Below, piece after piece: positions 1-9,026 of a DNA stretch of 64,000 nt. A program made the translations under genes and the position numbers. The DNA is from a virus. The stretch lies in the IMG/VR virus record IMGVR_UViG_3300024260_000006, positions 1 to 64,000 of that record; one strand, given 5' to 3'. The notes beneath the pieces were generated by a model. The model was not told where the DNA came from and did not search any database. It was given only the letters and a program-made list of their open reading frames with translations. Positions within the stretch are counted from its first letter, which is position 1. The number at the start of each line of letters is the position of its first letter.

Positions 1-1135
1 TCATAATCATATAGTTCGAAAACATGTATGATAGTGATTGTCGTGCTTGATCTATATTGATATTAAACCATGCACTTTCAGGAATTAGAATATCTTTCCA
101 CACAATATTTTGTGGTATTTGTTGCAATTCTCCACCCAACAATATTGAATGTTCACCAGTTAAGAAATCCTTTTGTCCACTCCAATCAGATGCAATGACA
201 GGTAATCCAACCATAGTCGCTTCCAATAATGGTCTTCCATATCCTTCACCATGTGTAAATGATACCATCGCTTTAACTTTTGGATGATTATATAAACTAT
301 TCATTTCATCATCTGTTAGATCACCATGCAATAAATATATATTTGGCATTTTCACAGTATCTGGAAACATTGCTTTAATTAAATTTATATTATTGATTAT
401 ATTTGATTCTTCACCACATGAATATCCAGCACCATTTGTTTTCAAAATCAAGGCAGGTTGTTTGCTTCTATTAGCAAATGTTTCAATGAATGTTTTAATT
501 AATGTGCCAATATCTTTTCGATCTTCACCCATATTACCTTTACCCCATTGACCAACAAATAAGAAACAAAACTGTTCTGATATTGTATCATTCAACAATT
601 TCAATATATTAGTATCCATCTCATTCACTTTAAGTGGTTTATATATATTTGCATCAGCACCCTCGAAAATAACATGCATTGGCTTTTCAACTTTAAGTGA
701 TCCAATCTTTTTATTATTATCTTTGGTATCTAACATATCATATGATGTATTAAGAAATGAATTAGCAGAATGCACTGATGGAACTATAATTGATGTCATT
801 TTATTACAACCTTCAATCCATTTAGTTGATACTGATGTTGTTTCAATCCCAGCTGTTATTCCAATATTTATATCACATATCTGTTCAAATTCATTTGGTA
901 TTCTAATATCAATATATGCATCTGGTTTTCTTGTTAATTGATCAGAAAAACAATCAATGATATTCTTATCTTTAATTTCATCTAATGCATTTCTTTGACA
1001 ACTACCCCATCTAACATCAAGTATCTTTAACTCATATTTATTTAGACTTAATATTGCTCTTACTATATCTCTTGAGTGTGCCCCATATCCAGATTTTGAT
1101 GTGACTGGAGCACATATTGCAATTTGTTTTTTCAT
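1..1135 (-). CDS. GT-B glycosyltransferase (group 1/GT4-like), 3' end cut by the window
   Basis: My translation from the ATG at 1135 gives about 378 residues and is still open at base 1. It begins MKKQIAICAPVTSKSGYGAHSRD, a typical GT-B amino end with a Gly-rich loop. Near residues 290-310 it has HGEGYGRPLLEATMVGLPVI followed by ASDWSGQ, the donor-nucleotide-binding E-x7-E region of group 1 glycosyltransferases. It should move a sugar from a nucleotide-sugar to an unknown acceptor. A second, different GT-B gene lies just upstream (1404-2822) and a small gene sits between them, so the three look co-transcribed. The acceptor could be phage DNA bases, virion protein or host surface glycan; the sequence does not decide. 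Confidence 0.8.
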   Translation of the reverse strand, partial: MKKQIAICAPVTSKSGYGAHSRDIVRAILSLNKYELKILDVRWGSCQRNALDEIKDKNIIDCFSDQLTRKPDAYIDIRIPNEFEQICDINIGITAGIETTSVSTKWIEGCNKMTSIIVPSVHSANSFLNTSYDMLDTKDNNKKIGSLKVEKPMHVIFEGADANIYKPLKVNEMDTNILKLLNDTISEQFCFLFVGQWGKGNMGEDRKDIGTLIKTFIETFANRSKQPALILKTNGAGYSCGEESNIINNINLIKAMFPDTVKMPNIYLLHGDLTDDEMNSLYNHPKVKAMVSFTHGEGYGRPLLEATMVGLPVIASDWSGQKDFLTGEHSILLGGELQQIPQNIVWKDILIPESAWFNINIDQARQSLSYMFSNYMIM

Positions 1136-1142
1136 ATTATCC

Positions 1143-1400
1143 TTATAATTTTTTAGCTACCCATTCAGCATCTGTAAATTCACACCATCTTCTTAAAAAG
1201 TTATCTGATGCCTCATTTACTAATCTATGCATATCTTTTACTTCTATATGAGATTTTCTTTCTTGATAAGCATCATCAAGAACAGTATCATAGAACATCA
1301 TAGCTATATTTGATTGATAGCTTATATATAATCCAGGGTCTTTTTTTATTTCATCAGTTACAATTTTTAATGCATCTGCAAATTTCTTATTTTTATTCAT
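1143..1400 (-). CDS. hypothetical protein between two glycosyltransferases
   Basis: 85 residues, mostly helical in character, with many charged residues and no motif I recognise. It starts 3 bases after the stop of the upstream glycosyltransferase and ends 7 bases before the next one, so it is very likely translated from the same transcript. Its role may be tied to the sugar transferases, but that rests only on position. Confidence 0.6.
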   Translation of the reverse strand: MNKNKKFADALKIVTDEIKKDPGLYISYQSNIAMMFYDTVLDDAYQERKSHIEVKDMHRLVNEASDNFLRRWCEFTDAEWVAKKL

Positions 1401-1403
1401 TCA

Positions 1404-2822
1404 TTATACCTTATACAATTCAAATCTAGTTCTTGGTTTCCAATTAGCAAATAAATCTTCATATGCATTAATGAATCTTGCACACATATCATCCACTCCC
1501 ATACACGCATCGGGTCCATATAAGAACTCTCTACCATGTTTACCAGCTTCAGCACGTTCTTCTTCAGTCTTATTATACCACTTAAATAATCCATCACCAA
1601 AGTCTTTGTAATCAGCTTTATCATCGTAGATATACGGTGTTGGTGGAGAACCTTGAAGTGTTAACACTTTTGGGAACACAGCCTCACACCAATCACCATA
1701 ATCTAAATATCGTTTTTCATGATTTGATCCAAGTTCAATATAATCATCTGCTGTCAATAATTTACCATTATCATCTCTAAATCCACACTGATCTTGTAAT
1801 CCACCTGTGACATTCACTATGATTGGAGTTTCAACTGCCAACGCTTCTGCACTACCCAATCCAAATCCTTCATTTGATGCCATGTTGATATACATATCAG
1901 CTGAATTAAAAATGTAGTTCATCTCTTCATCGGTGAATGGTCTACCAAACACATCATGTGTAAATAATACATTATATTCTTTAGGTAATAAATCTTTACA
2001 TACAGCACGTAAATCTGTTCCATTATTATCAACTGGTGCAGTATGAAATATTAACAATGCTTCTTTAACCTTATCTTTTGGTAGTTTATCTACAAAATGT
2101 TTATATGCTAATATTACATCACCTGGATTTTTACGTCTGATATTTCTATTTGAATATAATATTTTAAATTTATAATCATCTAACTTAAATATATTTTTAA
2201 ATTCAACATATTTTTCATCTGCATCATCTACTTTAAAGAATCGTTTTGGATTTATACCATGTGGTATATATTGAATAGCCCAGTCTGGTAGATTCTCATC
2301 TTTTAAAATTCTATGCAATAATCCATGTGTTTGCTTACTAATTGGTAGTAGTAGATCACATGATTTATAATATTGTTTATTGTATAGTGGATCAGGTAAG
2401 TCATCCCATATTGTATAATATGAAATTGGAACAGTCTGTCTCACTTCATGTTCCATAGTAAACAACCATTCAAAATATCTTGGATCAGTATAAATTAATA
2501 TAGCATCTGGTTTTTCCATTGATATTATTTCTCTCAATAAATCAGGATTACCATATCCTTTGTTTGCATATATTTTTAAATATGCATCATTGAGATTTAA
2601 ATCTTTTTTCACAGCATCACTTAAATCTGAAATCTCACCACTATTTGGATGATTCAAAGCACTTCCAATTTGACATATTTTATATTGATGTAACATTCCC
2701 ATAACAATCTCTTTTGTCATAACTCCTACACCAGAATGTGTTCGTAAATCATCTGCTAATATTAATATCTTTTTTCTATCTTTGAATGGAATTTCAGAAT
2801 TTGTGTTAACTTTCTTTGTCAT
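1404..2822 (-). CDS. GT-B glycosyltransferase (group 1)
   Basis: 472 residues. The N-terminal Rossmann half starts at about residue 18 (KKILILADDL) with a glycine loop HSGVGVMTKEI at 29-39. The C-terminal half carries the donor-site signature EGFGLGSAEALAVETPIIV at about 318-336, where the two Glu residues of the E-x7-E motif are present. Length suits a full two-domain enzyme. It is the first gene after a promoter-like region (2871-2899) and heads the unit that continues into the two genes at its left. Substrate unknown. Phage GTs of this class modify DNA bases, virion proteins or host glycans. Confidence 0.85.
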   Translation of the reverse strand: MTKKVNTNSEIPFKDRKKILILADDLRTHSGVGVMTKEIVMGMLHQYKICQIGSALNHPNSGEISDLSDAVKKDLNLNDAYLKIYANKGYGNPDLLREIISMEKPDAILIYTDPRYFEWLFTMEHEVRQTVPISYYTIWDDLPDPLYNKQYYKSCDLLLPISKQTHGLLHRILKDENLPDWAIQYIPHGINPKRFFKVDDADEKYVEFKNIFKLDDYKFKILYSNRNIRRKNPGDVILAYKHFVDKLPKDKVKEALLIFHTAPVDNNGTDLRAVCKDLLPKEYNVLFTHDVFGRPFTDEEMNYIFNSADMYINMASNEGFGLGSAEALAVETPIIVNVTGGLQDQCGFRDDNGKLLTADDYIELGSNHEKRYLDYGDWCEAVFPKVLTLQGSPPTPYIYDDKADYKDFGDGLFKWYNKTEEERAEAGKHGREFLYGPDACMGVDDMCARFINAYEDLFANWKPRTRFELYKV

Positions 2823-2862
2823 AATTTCCCTTTATCTGCAACATTGTTTTTTTATTTGTTTA

Positions 2863-2923
2863 TATATATAAATATAGGCTAAAAGTCGCAAGTCAACAAC
2901 TTTTCTTGATTTATTTTCATTTT
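2863..2923. repeat. 61-base dispersed repeat, copy 1
   Basis: This stretch matches 23868-23928 over 61 bases with only two differences (C/G at 2879 and G/C at 2908). It covers the promoter-like element and the last bases of the preceding nuclease gene. Both copies sit in front of an early-type gene, so the repeat looks like a duplicated control region. Confidence 0.8.
2871..2899 (-). promoter_or_regulatory. promoter-like element TTGTTG-N17-TATATT upstream of a glycosyltransferase
   Basis: On the minus strand a TTGTTG hexamer (2894-2899) and a TATATT hexamer (2871-2876) are separated by exactly 17 bases, followed by alternating TATATATA. This is sigma70-like geometry. The same arrangement recurs at 23876-23904 and 45772-45800. 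The bases around the -35 box form an imperfect dyad (arms AAAAGTTG and CGACTTTT), which could be an operator. The plus strand of the same site reads TATAAATA, the T4 late-promoter word, but that orientation would give antisense RNA. Confidence 0.5.
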
Positions 2924-3807
2924 AATAATAATGTGGTTTTTCTACCTTTTGGATCACACAGTTTTGGTTTATTTTTGAATTCACAATATGTACAATTCTT
3001 ATTACCAACACCCTTGCAACTACCATACTTTGCAGACATATTATATTCACTTGTTAATAGAAATGCTTCTGTGACAAACTTCTGTAATGATCTAACAACA
3101 CCTCCCACTGTAACATGACCACTCGCTGGTGTAAACTTTTGCATTCTATTTATTTTAAATTTAGCATTTTCATATAGTTTTCTCTTTAATATTAAATACT
3201 CAATATCGATGGTTGTTATATCAATATTATATTGAGTTGCATATAGATATTTATATAGAACAAGTTGATTCACTTTTGCTTTATCTGTTTTCGCATATTT
3301 ATTCCATCCATATGTTGCAGTTTTTAGATCAATTATTTTAATCATACCATTCTTTTTATTACACAACACCACATCTAAATATGCAATACACTTAACTCCA
3401 TTTGATATTTCAACATCTAATGGAATTTCACATCCTATTAAGTCATATTCATCAGTATTAAATAACGATGTTCGCTGTGCCTTAAATTCTTTTATTATCT
3501 CAACACCATCATTATAAAATTCAACCAAATCTTCTTTAGTACAAATATGAACATTATGAGTATCTTTTATCTTAGTAAATTCCTCTACCATATTATCCAA
3601 TAACATTTTATACAAATCTAATGACTCTGCTTCTTTTATTGATTTATTAAATAAAATGGTCAAATAATCTTGAAGGGTATTGTGCATTGCTGTACCAAAT
3701 AAAGTATGAATGCTCCCATGATTAATAGATAATCTATCTATATATCTCAATTTCCAATGTAATGGACATTGACTATATAATGTTAATTGTGAATTTGATA
3801 CATGCAT
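2917..3807 (-). CDS. Cas4/RecB-like PD-(D/E)XK exonuclease
   Basis: 296 residues. The N-terminus SQLTLYSQCPLHWKLRYIDRL (residues 5-25) is the RecB/Cas4-type start with the first Cys of an Fe-S site. The nuclease core has ISNGVKCIAYLDVV and IIDLKTA, giving the Asp and the D-x-K of the PD-(D/E)XK fold. The C-terminus has three further cysteines (GNKNCTYCEF and KLC), completing a four-Cys cluster of the Cas4/AddB type. It probably degrades or trims DNA ends during recombination or host DNA breakdown. The next gene starts directly adjacent at 3808. Confidence 0.8.
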   Translation of the reverse strand: MHVSNSQLTLYSQCPLHWKLRYIDRLSINHGSIHTLFGTAMHNTLQDYLTILFNKSIKEAESLDLYKMLLDNMVEEFTKIKDTHNVHICTKEDLVEFYNDGVEIIKEFKAQRTSLFNTDEYDLIGCEIPLDVEISNGVKCIAYLDVVLCNKKNGMIKIIDLKTATYGWNKYAKTDKAKVNQLVLYKYLYATQYNIDITTIDIEYLILKRKLYENAKFKINRMQKFTPASGHVTVGGVVRSLQKFVTEAFLLTSEYNMSAKYGSCKGVGNKNCTYCEFKNKPKLCDPKGRKTTLLLK

Positions 3808-4011
3808 TTAGGTAGTACTTCCTTTAAAAAGTGTATTAACGTGACCGCACTTTTCACACATGAACGTTTGTATCGGTATTAACTTATTCTTACCATCTGG
3901 TGACATTATTTTAGATTGTGATTTAAATCTTATAGTTTCTTTAAATGTATCATTTTTACACTCATCACATAATACATCATCCATACTGCTTAAATTTATA
4001 TTTTTACTCAT
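3808..4011 (-). CDS. small zinc-ribbon protein
   Basis: 67 residues with two CxxC knuckles, CDECKN (about 15-20) and CEKCGH (about 52-57), the pattern of a four-Cys zinc ribbon. Between them is a run of basic and polar residues. It abuts the Cas4-like nuclease and lies in the replication region, so a DNA- or RNA-binding role is reasonable but unproven. Confidence 0.65.
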   Translation of the reverse strand: MSKNINLSSMDDVLCDECKNDTFKETIRFKSQSKIMSPDGKNKLIPIQTFMCEKCGHVNTLFKGSTT

Positions 4012-4031
4012 CTTTAATCCTTGTTGTTTAA

Positions 4032-4056
4032 CACACCCAGTATTTAACTGGGTGTG
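4032..4056 (-). terminator. perfect 10-bp stem-loop between genes
   Basis: Arms CACACCCAGT and ACTGGGTGTG flank a 5-base loop, a perfect inverted repeat in the 56-base gap between the 79-residue gene and the zinc-ribbon gene. The run of T after it on the minus strand is poor, so it may be a weak terminator or an RNA-processing/stability element. Confidence 0.5.
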
Positions 4057-4067
4057 CTTATTATTAT

Positions 4068-4307
4068 TTATCTATCCAGTTCAGTTAAAACATATTTAGA
4101 AAAATATTGACTGGTACAATCATATTGCAACTTATCAGTTTCTTTCATCCAACGTAATGTTCTCATCACACTTGCTGGATTTTCATTAATCAATGTTTTT
4201 GAATTCATTAATTCCTTACCAGAAAATTGTTTATCTTTACGTCTATTGATTGAGATTTTCATAAAATTATGAATTCTGTTACTGATACTCTTTTGTGTTC
4301 TTTTCAT
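4068..4307 (-). CDS. small hypothetical protein, possible winged-helix
   Basis: 79 residues, rich in Lys and Arg at the N-terminus (MKRTQKSISNR). The middle, MNSKTLINENPASVMRTLRWMKETDKL, reads like the recognition helix and wing of a small winged helix-turn-helix. It may be a DNA-binding regulator. No family recognised. Confidence 0.55.
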   Translation of the reverse strand: MKRTQKSISNRIHNFMKISINRRKDKQFSGKELMNSKTLINENPASVMRTLRWMKETDKLQYDCTSQYFSKYVLTELDR

Positions 4308-4326
4308 AGAACCTCCTGTTTTGTTT

Positions 4327-5547
4327 TTATATTACTACTTTTACTATTGTTGTTTGTTTGAACAATTTTTTATGTGCCTGTGGATTATATTCCTCAAGTG
4401 ACTCATCTATATTATAACCCTTTATATGATCTACATTTTGTAAGTCTATTTTTAAACTATTAATGTGTCCCACATCATCGATTGTGTGAATGCATTGTGT
4501 TGCTCGACTTATGAATTGTAAATCTTTATCTGAATATTCATTTGCACCAACCATACTACCACCTCGTGCAAAGAATGGTCCTATTTCAACTTCATGTTTA
4601 TGCCCTAATAGAACAAATGATATCTGTGTACCTTTAGATGCATATTTACCAATTACATTTTGAACATTACGTGTTGTATTAGCACCTTTTAAACTTTTTG
4701 AATCACCGTGTATTAATAGTACATTCTGACCTTGGACTTCAACCACAACTTCTTTAGCATGACCAGTTACAAATTTAACACCCTTCGAACCCTTAAATAA
4801 TAATGATAACGTATTACATATAACCCAATCATAATTATCAGATGCCATTATTTCACTAAATGAATTATCATCATGTGTTCTACCTTCATTACCAGTTACA
4901 TATGCAACTGTTACATTAAATTCTTTATTTAAATCCAATATCACTTGTTGTAATATGTCCACTGATAGAAATATGGCTTTACTTCTATTTGTTGCCAAAT
5001 GTAATATCTCATCCATTCTTCTATCTGATGTTAATAGATCACCAGTAAACGCCAATAACACAGCCTTAACGCCTATAAACTTTAAATATCGAACTGATTC
5101 ATCAATATACAATTTAAACCTCTTAGCGGCTACTTTAAAGTCGTAGGAATTACTTCCATCACCACAAGCATGTACTAATTCATTGAAATGTACATCGGTT
5201 ACTTGTATTATACCAGTCACCTTTGCACGTTTAGCACTGCGAACTTTTGTTACTTTTGACAATGAATTATCAGATATCACCTTAACCAACTCATTATTTA
5301 ACTCAACTAATGCATTCTCTTGTCTAACATAATCCCTTACAGCTTTTCTCTCAATACGTTGGGTATCCGTCAGTTTTTGTATCTTCTTATGTAGTTTCAC
5401 ATTGACATCTGTTATTTCATCCATATCAATATCCATCTCATTATCATCATATTTTTCTACACTACAATGTGTACATTTATATCGCTGATCACCATTTACT
5501 TTATAACCATTTCTAGCTTTAGGTTTTCCACAATTATTACATTCCAT
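4327..5547 (-). CDS. zinc ribbon plus calcineurin-like metallophosphoesterase
   Basis: 406 residues. Residues 3-28 form a zinc ribbon (CNNCGKPKARNGYKVNG...YKCTHC) of the transposase/InsA type. The remainder is a metallophosphoesterase with the ordered metal motifs ITDVHFNE (D-x-H), AFTGDLL (GD), VTGNEG (GN-E in place of GNHD), LLIHGD and LGHKHEV (GHxH). It should hydrolyse phosphodiester bonds, and the ribbon suggests nucleic acid as substrate. It is not a clear gp47/Mre11. It overlaps the clamp-loader small subunit start region by one base at 5547, implying coupled expression with the replisome. Confidence 0.75.
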   Translation of the reverse strand: MECNNCGKPKARNGYKVNGDQRYKCTHCSVEKYDDNEMDIDMDEITDVNVKLHKKIQKLTDTQRIERKAVRDYVRQENALVELNNELVKVISDNSLSKVTKVRSAKRAKVTGIIQVTDVHFNELVHACGDGSNSYDFKVAAKRFKLYIDESVRYLKFIGVKAVLLAFTGDLLTSDRRMDEILHLATNRSKAIFLSVDILQQVILDLNKEFNVTVAYVTGNEGRTHDDNSFSEIMASDNYDWVICNTLSLLFKGSKGVKFVTGHAKEVVVEVQGQNVLLIHGDSKSLKGANTTRNVQNVIGKYASKGTQISFVLLGHKHEVEIGPFFARGGSMVGANEYSDKDLQFISRATQCIHTIDDVGHINSLKIDLQNVDHIKGYNIDESLEEYNPQAHKKLFKQTTIVKVVI

Positions 5548-5990
5548 TATTTATTCTCCAGTTTTAATGTTTTAATCTTTTTAGAGTCTGTACCATATCT
5601 AATAAGTATATCCTTAAGGACACATTTACCATCAATAGTCTTATATAATATATCTAAATAATCAATAACATCATTACTACCCAATTCATAATGCTTTGTC
5701 AACAATTCAACTAACCATTTTGGGTATTTATTTTCATTTTTTCTTTTTATATATTTATTGTACCTTTTACCTGTTGGTAATACAGCACAATACCATTTAT
5801 ACACTTCTCTACGTTCAAGTGTACCAATTGCATATTTTTGAAATAAATTCACTATATCTAAGAATTCCATATCCATAGATAATATTCTATTCACCATATA
5901 TGATGAGAATGATTTCTGTTCTGCTTCAGAGAACGATTCCCACGGTTTTCTATACACCAATATCTGATTGATCCAATCAAATGGGCTCAC
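5547..5990 (-). CDS. 62: clamp loader small subunit (gp62-like)
   Basis: 147 residues. It opens with SPFDWINQILVYRKPWESFSEAEQKSF and continues NRILSMDMEFLDIVNLFQKY, which matches the N-terminal pattern of T4-type gp62. It sits directly downstream of gene 44, the T4 gene order. With gp44 it loads the sliding clamp onto primer ends. It is shorter than T4 gp62 (187), as I expect for marine relatives. Confidence 0.85.
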   Translation of the reverse strand: MSPFDWINQILVYRKPWESFSEAEQKSFSSYMVNRILSMDMEFLDIVNLFQKYAIGTLERREVYKWYCAVLPTGKRYNKYIKRKNENKYPKWLVELLTKHYELGSNDVIDYLDILYKTIDGKCVLKDILIRYGTDSKKIKTLKLENK

Positions 5991-5991
5991 A

Positions 5992-6921
5992 TTAAATCCT
6001 AATAACTTCTAACAACTTCACCATCGTTGCCATAAAATTAATTTCATGATCAGCTACAAAACTATCATGATATTGACCATCTGCTAATGCTAATATGCAA
6101 CCAACATCCTGACCATTTGAAAACTCATCTAACTTGTCATATAAGAATCTATATAAATCTGTATAATCTGATAGATTGGTATCAACAATCAATTGTCGTA
6201 TTTCTGATAGTTTTGCATTTGATTTAATCAAATCTAATAGCTTATTTTTATAATCATTTTGAATGATTGATGTTTTATCTATAATTAACCCACCATCTAT
6301 TACTTGTCGTTGTGTTGAGTTTATCACTCTACGAATATCAGGATAACTCACATGTATTATTTCTGCAATATCACCCATCTCATATTTAACACCTTCAGCA
6401 TCTAACATTTTAACCATATGCATTCCAACATCTCGTTTTGATGGTGGTATGATTTTATAAGATTGACATCTGGATTGTATTGGATCAATTATGCGTTCAA
6501 CATAATTGCATGTTAATATAAATCTACAATGTTTAGAAAATGTTTCCATTAGATTTCTTAATGCCGCTTGTGCATTTGGTGTAAGAAAATCACTTTCATC
6601 TAATATAACAATTTTCAAATCTTGAAATCCAATAGTCGATGCAAAGTTCTTTATTTTAGTTCGAACATTATCAACATTATTTTCATCACTTGCATTTATA
6701 TATAACTTATCACATGCAATACAATTTGCAATGATTTTAGCTAATGTTGTTTTACCAGTACCAGCCACACCATATAGTAATAAATGTGGAACATCTCCAC
6801 TCTTAATATATCTAGTTACTTTATCTTTCAAATGTTGATTACCAATGTAAGTATCCAAGTTAACAGGTCTATATTTTTCAGCCCATAATGTATGATCGTT
6901 ATTGTTATTATTATTATTCAT
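5992..6921 (-). CDS. 44: clamp loader ATPase large subunit (gp44)
   Basis: 309 residues with the AAA+ clamp-loader signatures: WAEKYRPVNLDTYIG at 13-27, Walker A GVAGTGKT at 51-58, Walker B VILDESD at about 105-111, sensor-1 region ILTCNY and the SRC motif (QSRCQ). The N-terminus has a run of seven Asn encoded by an AAT/AAC repeat. Together with gp62 it hydrolyses ATP to open and load gp45. It ends 1 base before the gene 62 start. Confidence 0.95.
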   Translation of the reverse strand: MNNNNNNNDHTLWAEKYRPVNLDTYIGNQHLKDKVTRYIKSGDVPHLLLYGVAGTGKTTLAKIIANCIACDKLYINASDENNVDNVRTKIKNFASTIGFQDLKIVILDESDFLTPNAQAALRNLMETFSKHCRFILTCNYVERIIDPIQSRCQSYKIIPPSKRDVGMHMVKMLDAEGVKYEMGDIAEIIHVSYPDIRRVINSTQRQVIDGGLIIDKTSIIQNDYKNKLLDLIKSNAKLSEIRQLIVDTNLSDYTDLYRFLYDKLDEFSNGQDVGCILALADGQYHDSFVADHEINFMATMVKLLEVIRI

Positions 6922-6923
6922 TT

Positions 6924-8279
6924 TTACATAAACCTTTCTAATGTATTTTGTTTTTTTATTTCTTCATTTTTATATGATATTTCTGCTAATTTTATTCTAG
7001 CTTCAGCAATTTCACAATAATTTTCATCTAAATCAATACCAATGAAGTTGAATCCTTCCAATTTACATGCCTTACCAGTTGATCCACTTCCCATAAATGG
7101 GTCCAATACAATACCATTTGGCTGAGTTACTAATCTTACAAGATATTGCATAAGTTTAGTTGGTTTAACCGTAGGATGATTATTTAATTGATCATCCAAT
7201 CCTTCATTTCTATCTGTTTTACTAGTTTTTGCACAATAGAAAAATCTTGATGCTGAACCTTCACTCTTTTTAAATTCTTCACTTTTATATCCTTTATAAG
7301 CACCATATAAATTATTATTTGTGCCAGCTAACGTTCCTTTTTTTATCGCACCACTTTTCGTATTAGGGAACAATTCTTCAACTTCATCACTACCATCATG
7401 AATAAAATTAGCTGGAAATCTACCTTTTGTATCTTGTTGATTTGCTTGTTCTGAATTATAATTATCAGATAACCCAGTTTGTGACGGTCTCCCGTTAGCT
7501 TTACATTTATAATCACCATTTAATTCAATCCTACACCCATCAATATTAATCCCACCTGTACCATGTTTTAATACATTCTTTGCAATAGTCTTTTCTGATA
7601 CTGGTTTTCTTGCTACTGTAATTGGTTCAAATGCTGGTTTTAATGCAGTACCCCAACCTTCCCATTGGATTGCGTTTGGAGTAGCTGGTTTAGTAATATC
7701 AGCAGATAATGTTACAAATCCATTATTCCTTTCTGGTGCTCCTTTATTCATGACAGATTTCACATTACGAATACCACACTCAAACTCTTTCTTTTGTTTA
7801 TTTAAAATAACTTGATTTTGACCAATAACTTCTCTTTTTACTCCAGCCATTTTATCAATTGCTTTACTTATATTATGACTCTTAGGAAATCCACTACCAT
7901 ACACCCATGAAATCATATCTCTAATTTCAAATCCAGCATCTTCAATATTTACTGCCATTCTATGTTGTGTTCTAGTTCCAGCGAATGATAATAAATGACC
8001 TCCAGGTTTTAACACTCTCAAACATTCTTTCCATATTTCAACTGAAGGTATTTGTCCATCCCATTCAAACCCCATAAATCCTCGTTTCTTGCTTGGCCCA
8101 CTTCTACCATATGGAGTTTCTAAATCTCCAGGTTGGCTACTACCATTTCGTGAAACTCCAACCAATCCATATGGTGGATCAGTTACAATGGAATCCACTG
8201 AATTATCCTCCATAGTTTTCATAACATCCAAACAATTACCATTGTGGATAATAAATGATTGTTTATCATCATTATTCAT
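6924..8279 (-). CDS. site-specific DNA methyltransferase (N6-A/N4-C, beta type)
   Basis: 451 residues. The catalytic motif IV DPPY is at 34-37 (VTDPPYGLVG), and the SAM-binding motif LDPFMGSGSTGKAC lies near the C-terminus (about 396-409). This DPPY-first order defines the beta group of amino-methyltransferases. A long central part (about residues 140-340) holds the target-recognition region. It lies between sliding clamp and clamp loader genes. It may protect phage DNA from restriction in addition to the 7-deazaguanine cassette. No matching restriction gene is seen, so I take it as an orphan enzyme. Confidence 0.9.
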   Translation of the reverse strand: MNNDDKQSFIIHNGNCLDVMKTMEDNSVDSIVTDPPYGLVGVSRNGSSQPGDLETPYGRSGPSKKRGFMGFEWDGQIPSVEIWKECLRVLKPGGHLLSFAGTRTQHRMAVNIEDAGFEIRDMISWVYGSGFPKSHNISKAIDKMAGVKREVIGQNQVILNKQKKEFECGIRNVKSVMNKGAPERNNGFVTLSADITKPATPNAIQWEGWGTALKPAFEPITVARKPVSEKTIAKNVLKHGTGGINIDGCRIELNGDYKCKANGRPSQTGLSDNYNSEQANQQDTKGRFPANFIHDGSDEVEELFPNTKSGAIKKGTLAGTNNNLYGAYKGYKSEEFKKSEGSASRFFYCAKTSKTDRNEGLDDQLNNHPTVKPTKLMQYLVRLVTQPNGIVLDPFMGSGSTGKACKLEGFNFIGIDLDENYCEIAEARIKLAEISYKNEEIKKQNTLERFM

Positions 8280-8283
8280 TACA

Positions 8284-9009
8284 TTATCCTATATTTTGAG
8301 TAGCAACTACCATATAATTAGATGTATAATCATCAGTTTTAAATTGAATTTTTAATAATCCCTTATTTGATATTTCCAAAATGGCTGATTTACATTCCTT
8401 ATTTGCTATTAATATTTCTTTAAATAAATTAGCATTAAACGATATATTATCATCAATTCCATTAATTAATGTTTCAGTAGCAATATTAATTCGATTAGTA
8501 TTAATAGATGAGAATCCAATAACAACATCAACACTTTTAGTATCAGTATTATCAATAAGTGTACATGTATTTACATCAGATAATGCATTTTTGCCTTTAA
8601 TGAATGTAGAAATAAAATCACTATTTAATTTAATTTTTGTTTCAAAGTTTGGAATCTGTTTCATATTAGGTGGATCATCTATTATATCAGTATCAGTTAA
8701 CATATAATCTATTGAAGTTGATTTATGCTTTATTTTAAGTGCTACTGGTTTATCGTCAACTTTAACTAATGTTAAATTTATATCATCCCCCAATACTCCC
8801 AATAATGATTTCAATTGATCAGTTTGATATATCCCTATCTCCACGGGATCAAATTTAAAATTATCTAAACATACTTTCCCCATCAATGACTTGTCTTCAC
8901 TCATAAATTTGGTTATCAATCTGGACCCATCTGACATCCATTTTACACTATTTATAGTTCCACCCAAATTATATTTTTGAATGAACGTATCTAATTTATT
9001 TTTCTGCAT
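8284..9009 (-). CDS. 45: sliding clamp (gp45-like)
   Basis: 241 residues, close to T4 gp45 (228). The repeated beta-alpha-beta pattern of DNA clamps is visible, with IYQTDQLKSLLGVLGDD and VDDKPVALKIKHKST in the first half and NLFKEILIANKECKSAILEISNKGLLKIQF in the second. The C-terminal strand YMVVATQNIG is typical of gp45. Identification is supported by the nearby genes 44 and 62. It tethers the polymerase to DNA. Confidence 0.85.
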   Translation of the reverse strand: MQKNKLDTFIQKYNLGGTINSVKWMSDGSRLITKFMSEDKSLMGKVCLDNFKFDPVEIGIYQTDQLKSLLGVLGDDINLTLVKVDDKPVALKIKHKSTSIDYMLTDTDIIDDPPNMKQIPNFETKIKLNSDFISTFIKGKNALSDVNTCTLIDNTDTKSVDVVIGFSSINTNRINIATETLINGIDDNISFNANLFKEILIANKECKSAILEISNKGLLKIQFKTDDYTSNYMVVATQNIG

Positions 9010-9026
9010 TTAACTTTCCTCTTTCT

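Noticed and set aside
723-941. Plus-strand ORFs across the window (for example 723-941, 24462-24989, 31389-32072)
   Set aside because: They are shadows of well-supported minus-strand genes in AT-rich DNA and show no recognisable protein features.
2868-2880. T4-type late promoter TATAAATA on the plus strand
   Set aside because: All genes run leftward, so it would give antisense RNA. The same bases read better as a leftward TATATT box with a spaced upstream hexamer. Not fully excluded.
4327-5547. gp47/Mre11 recombination nuclease
   Set aside because: It is a metallophosphoesterase, but has a transposase-type zinc ribbon, an altered GNxE motif and no gp46 partner beside it.
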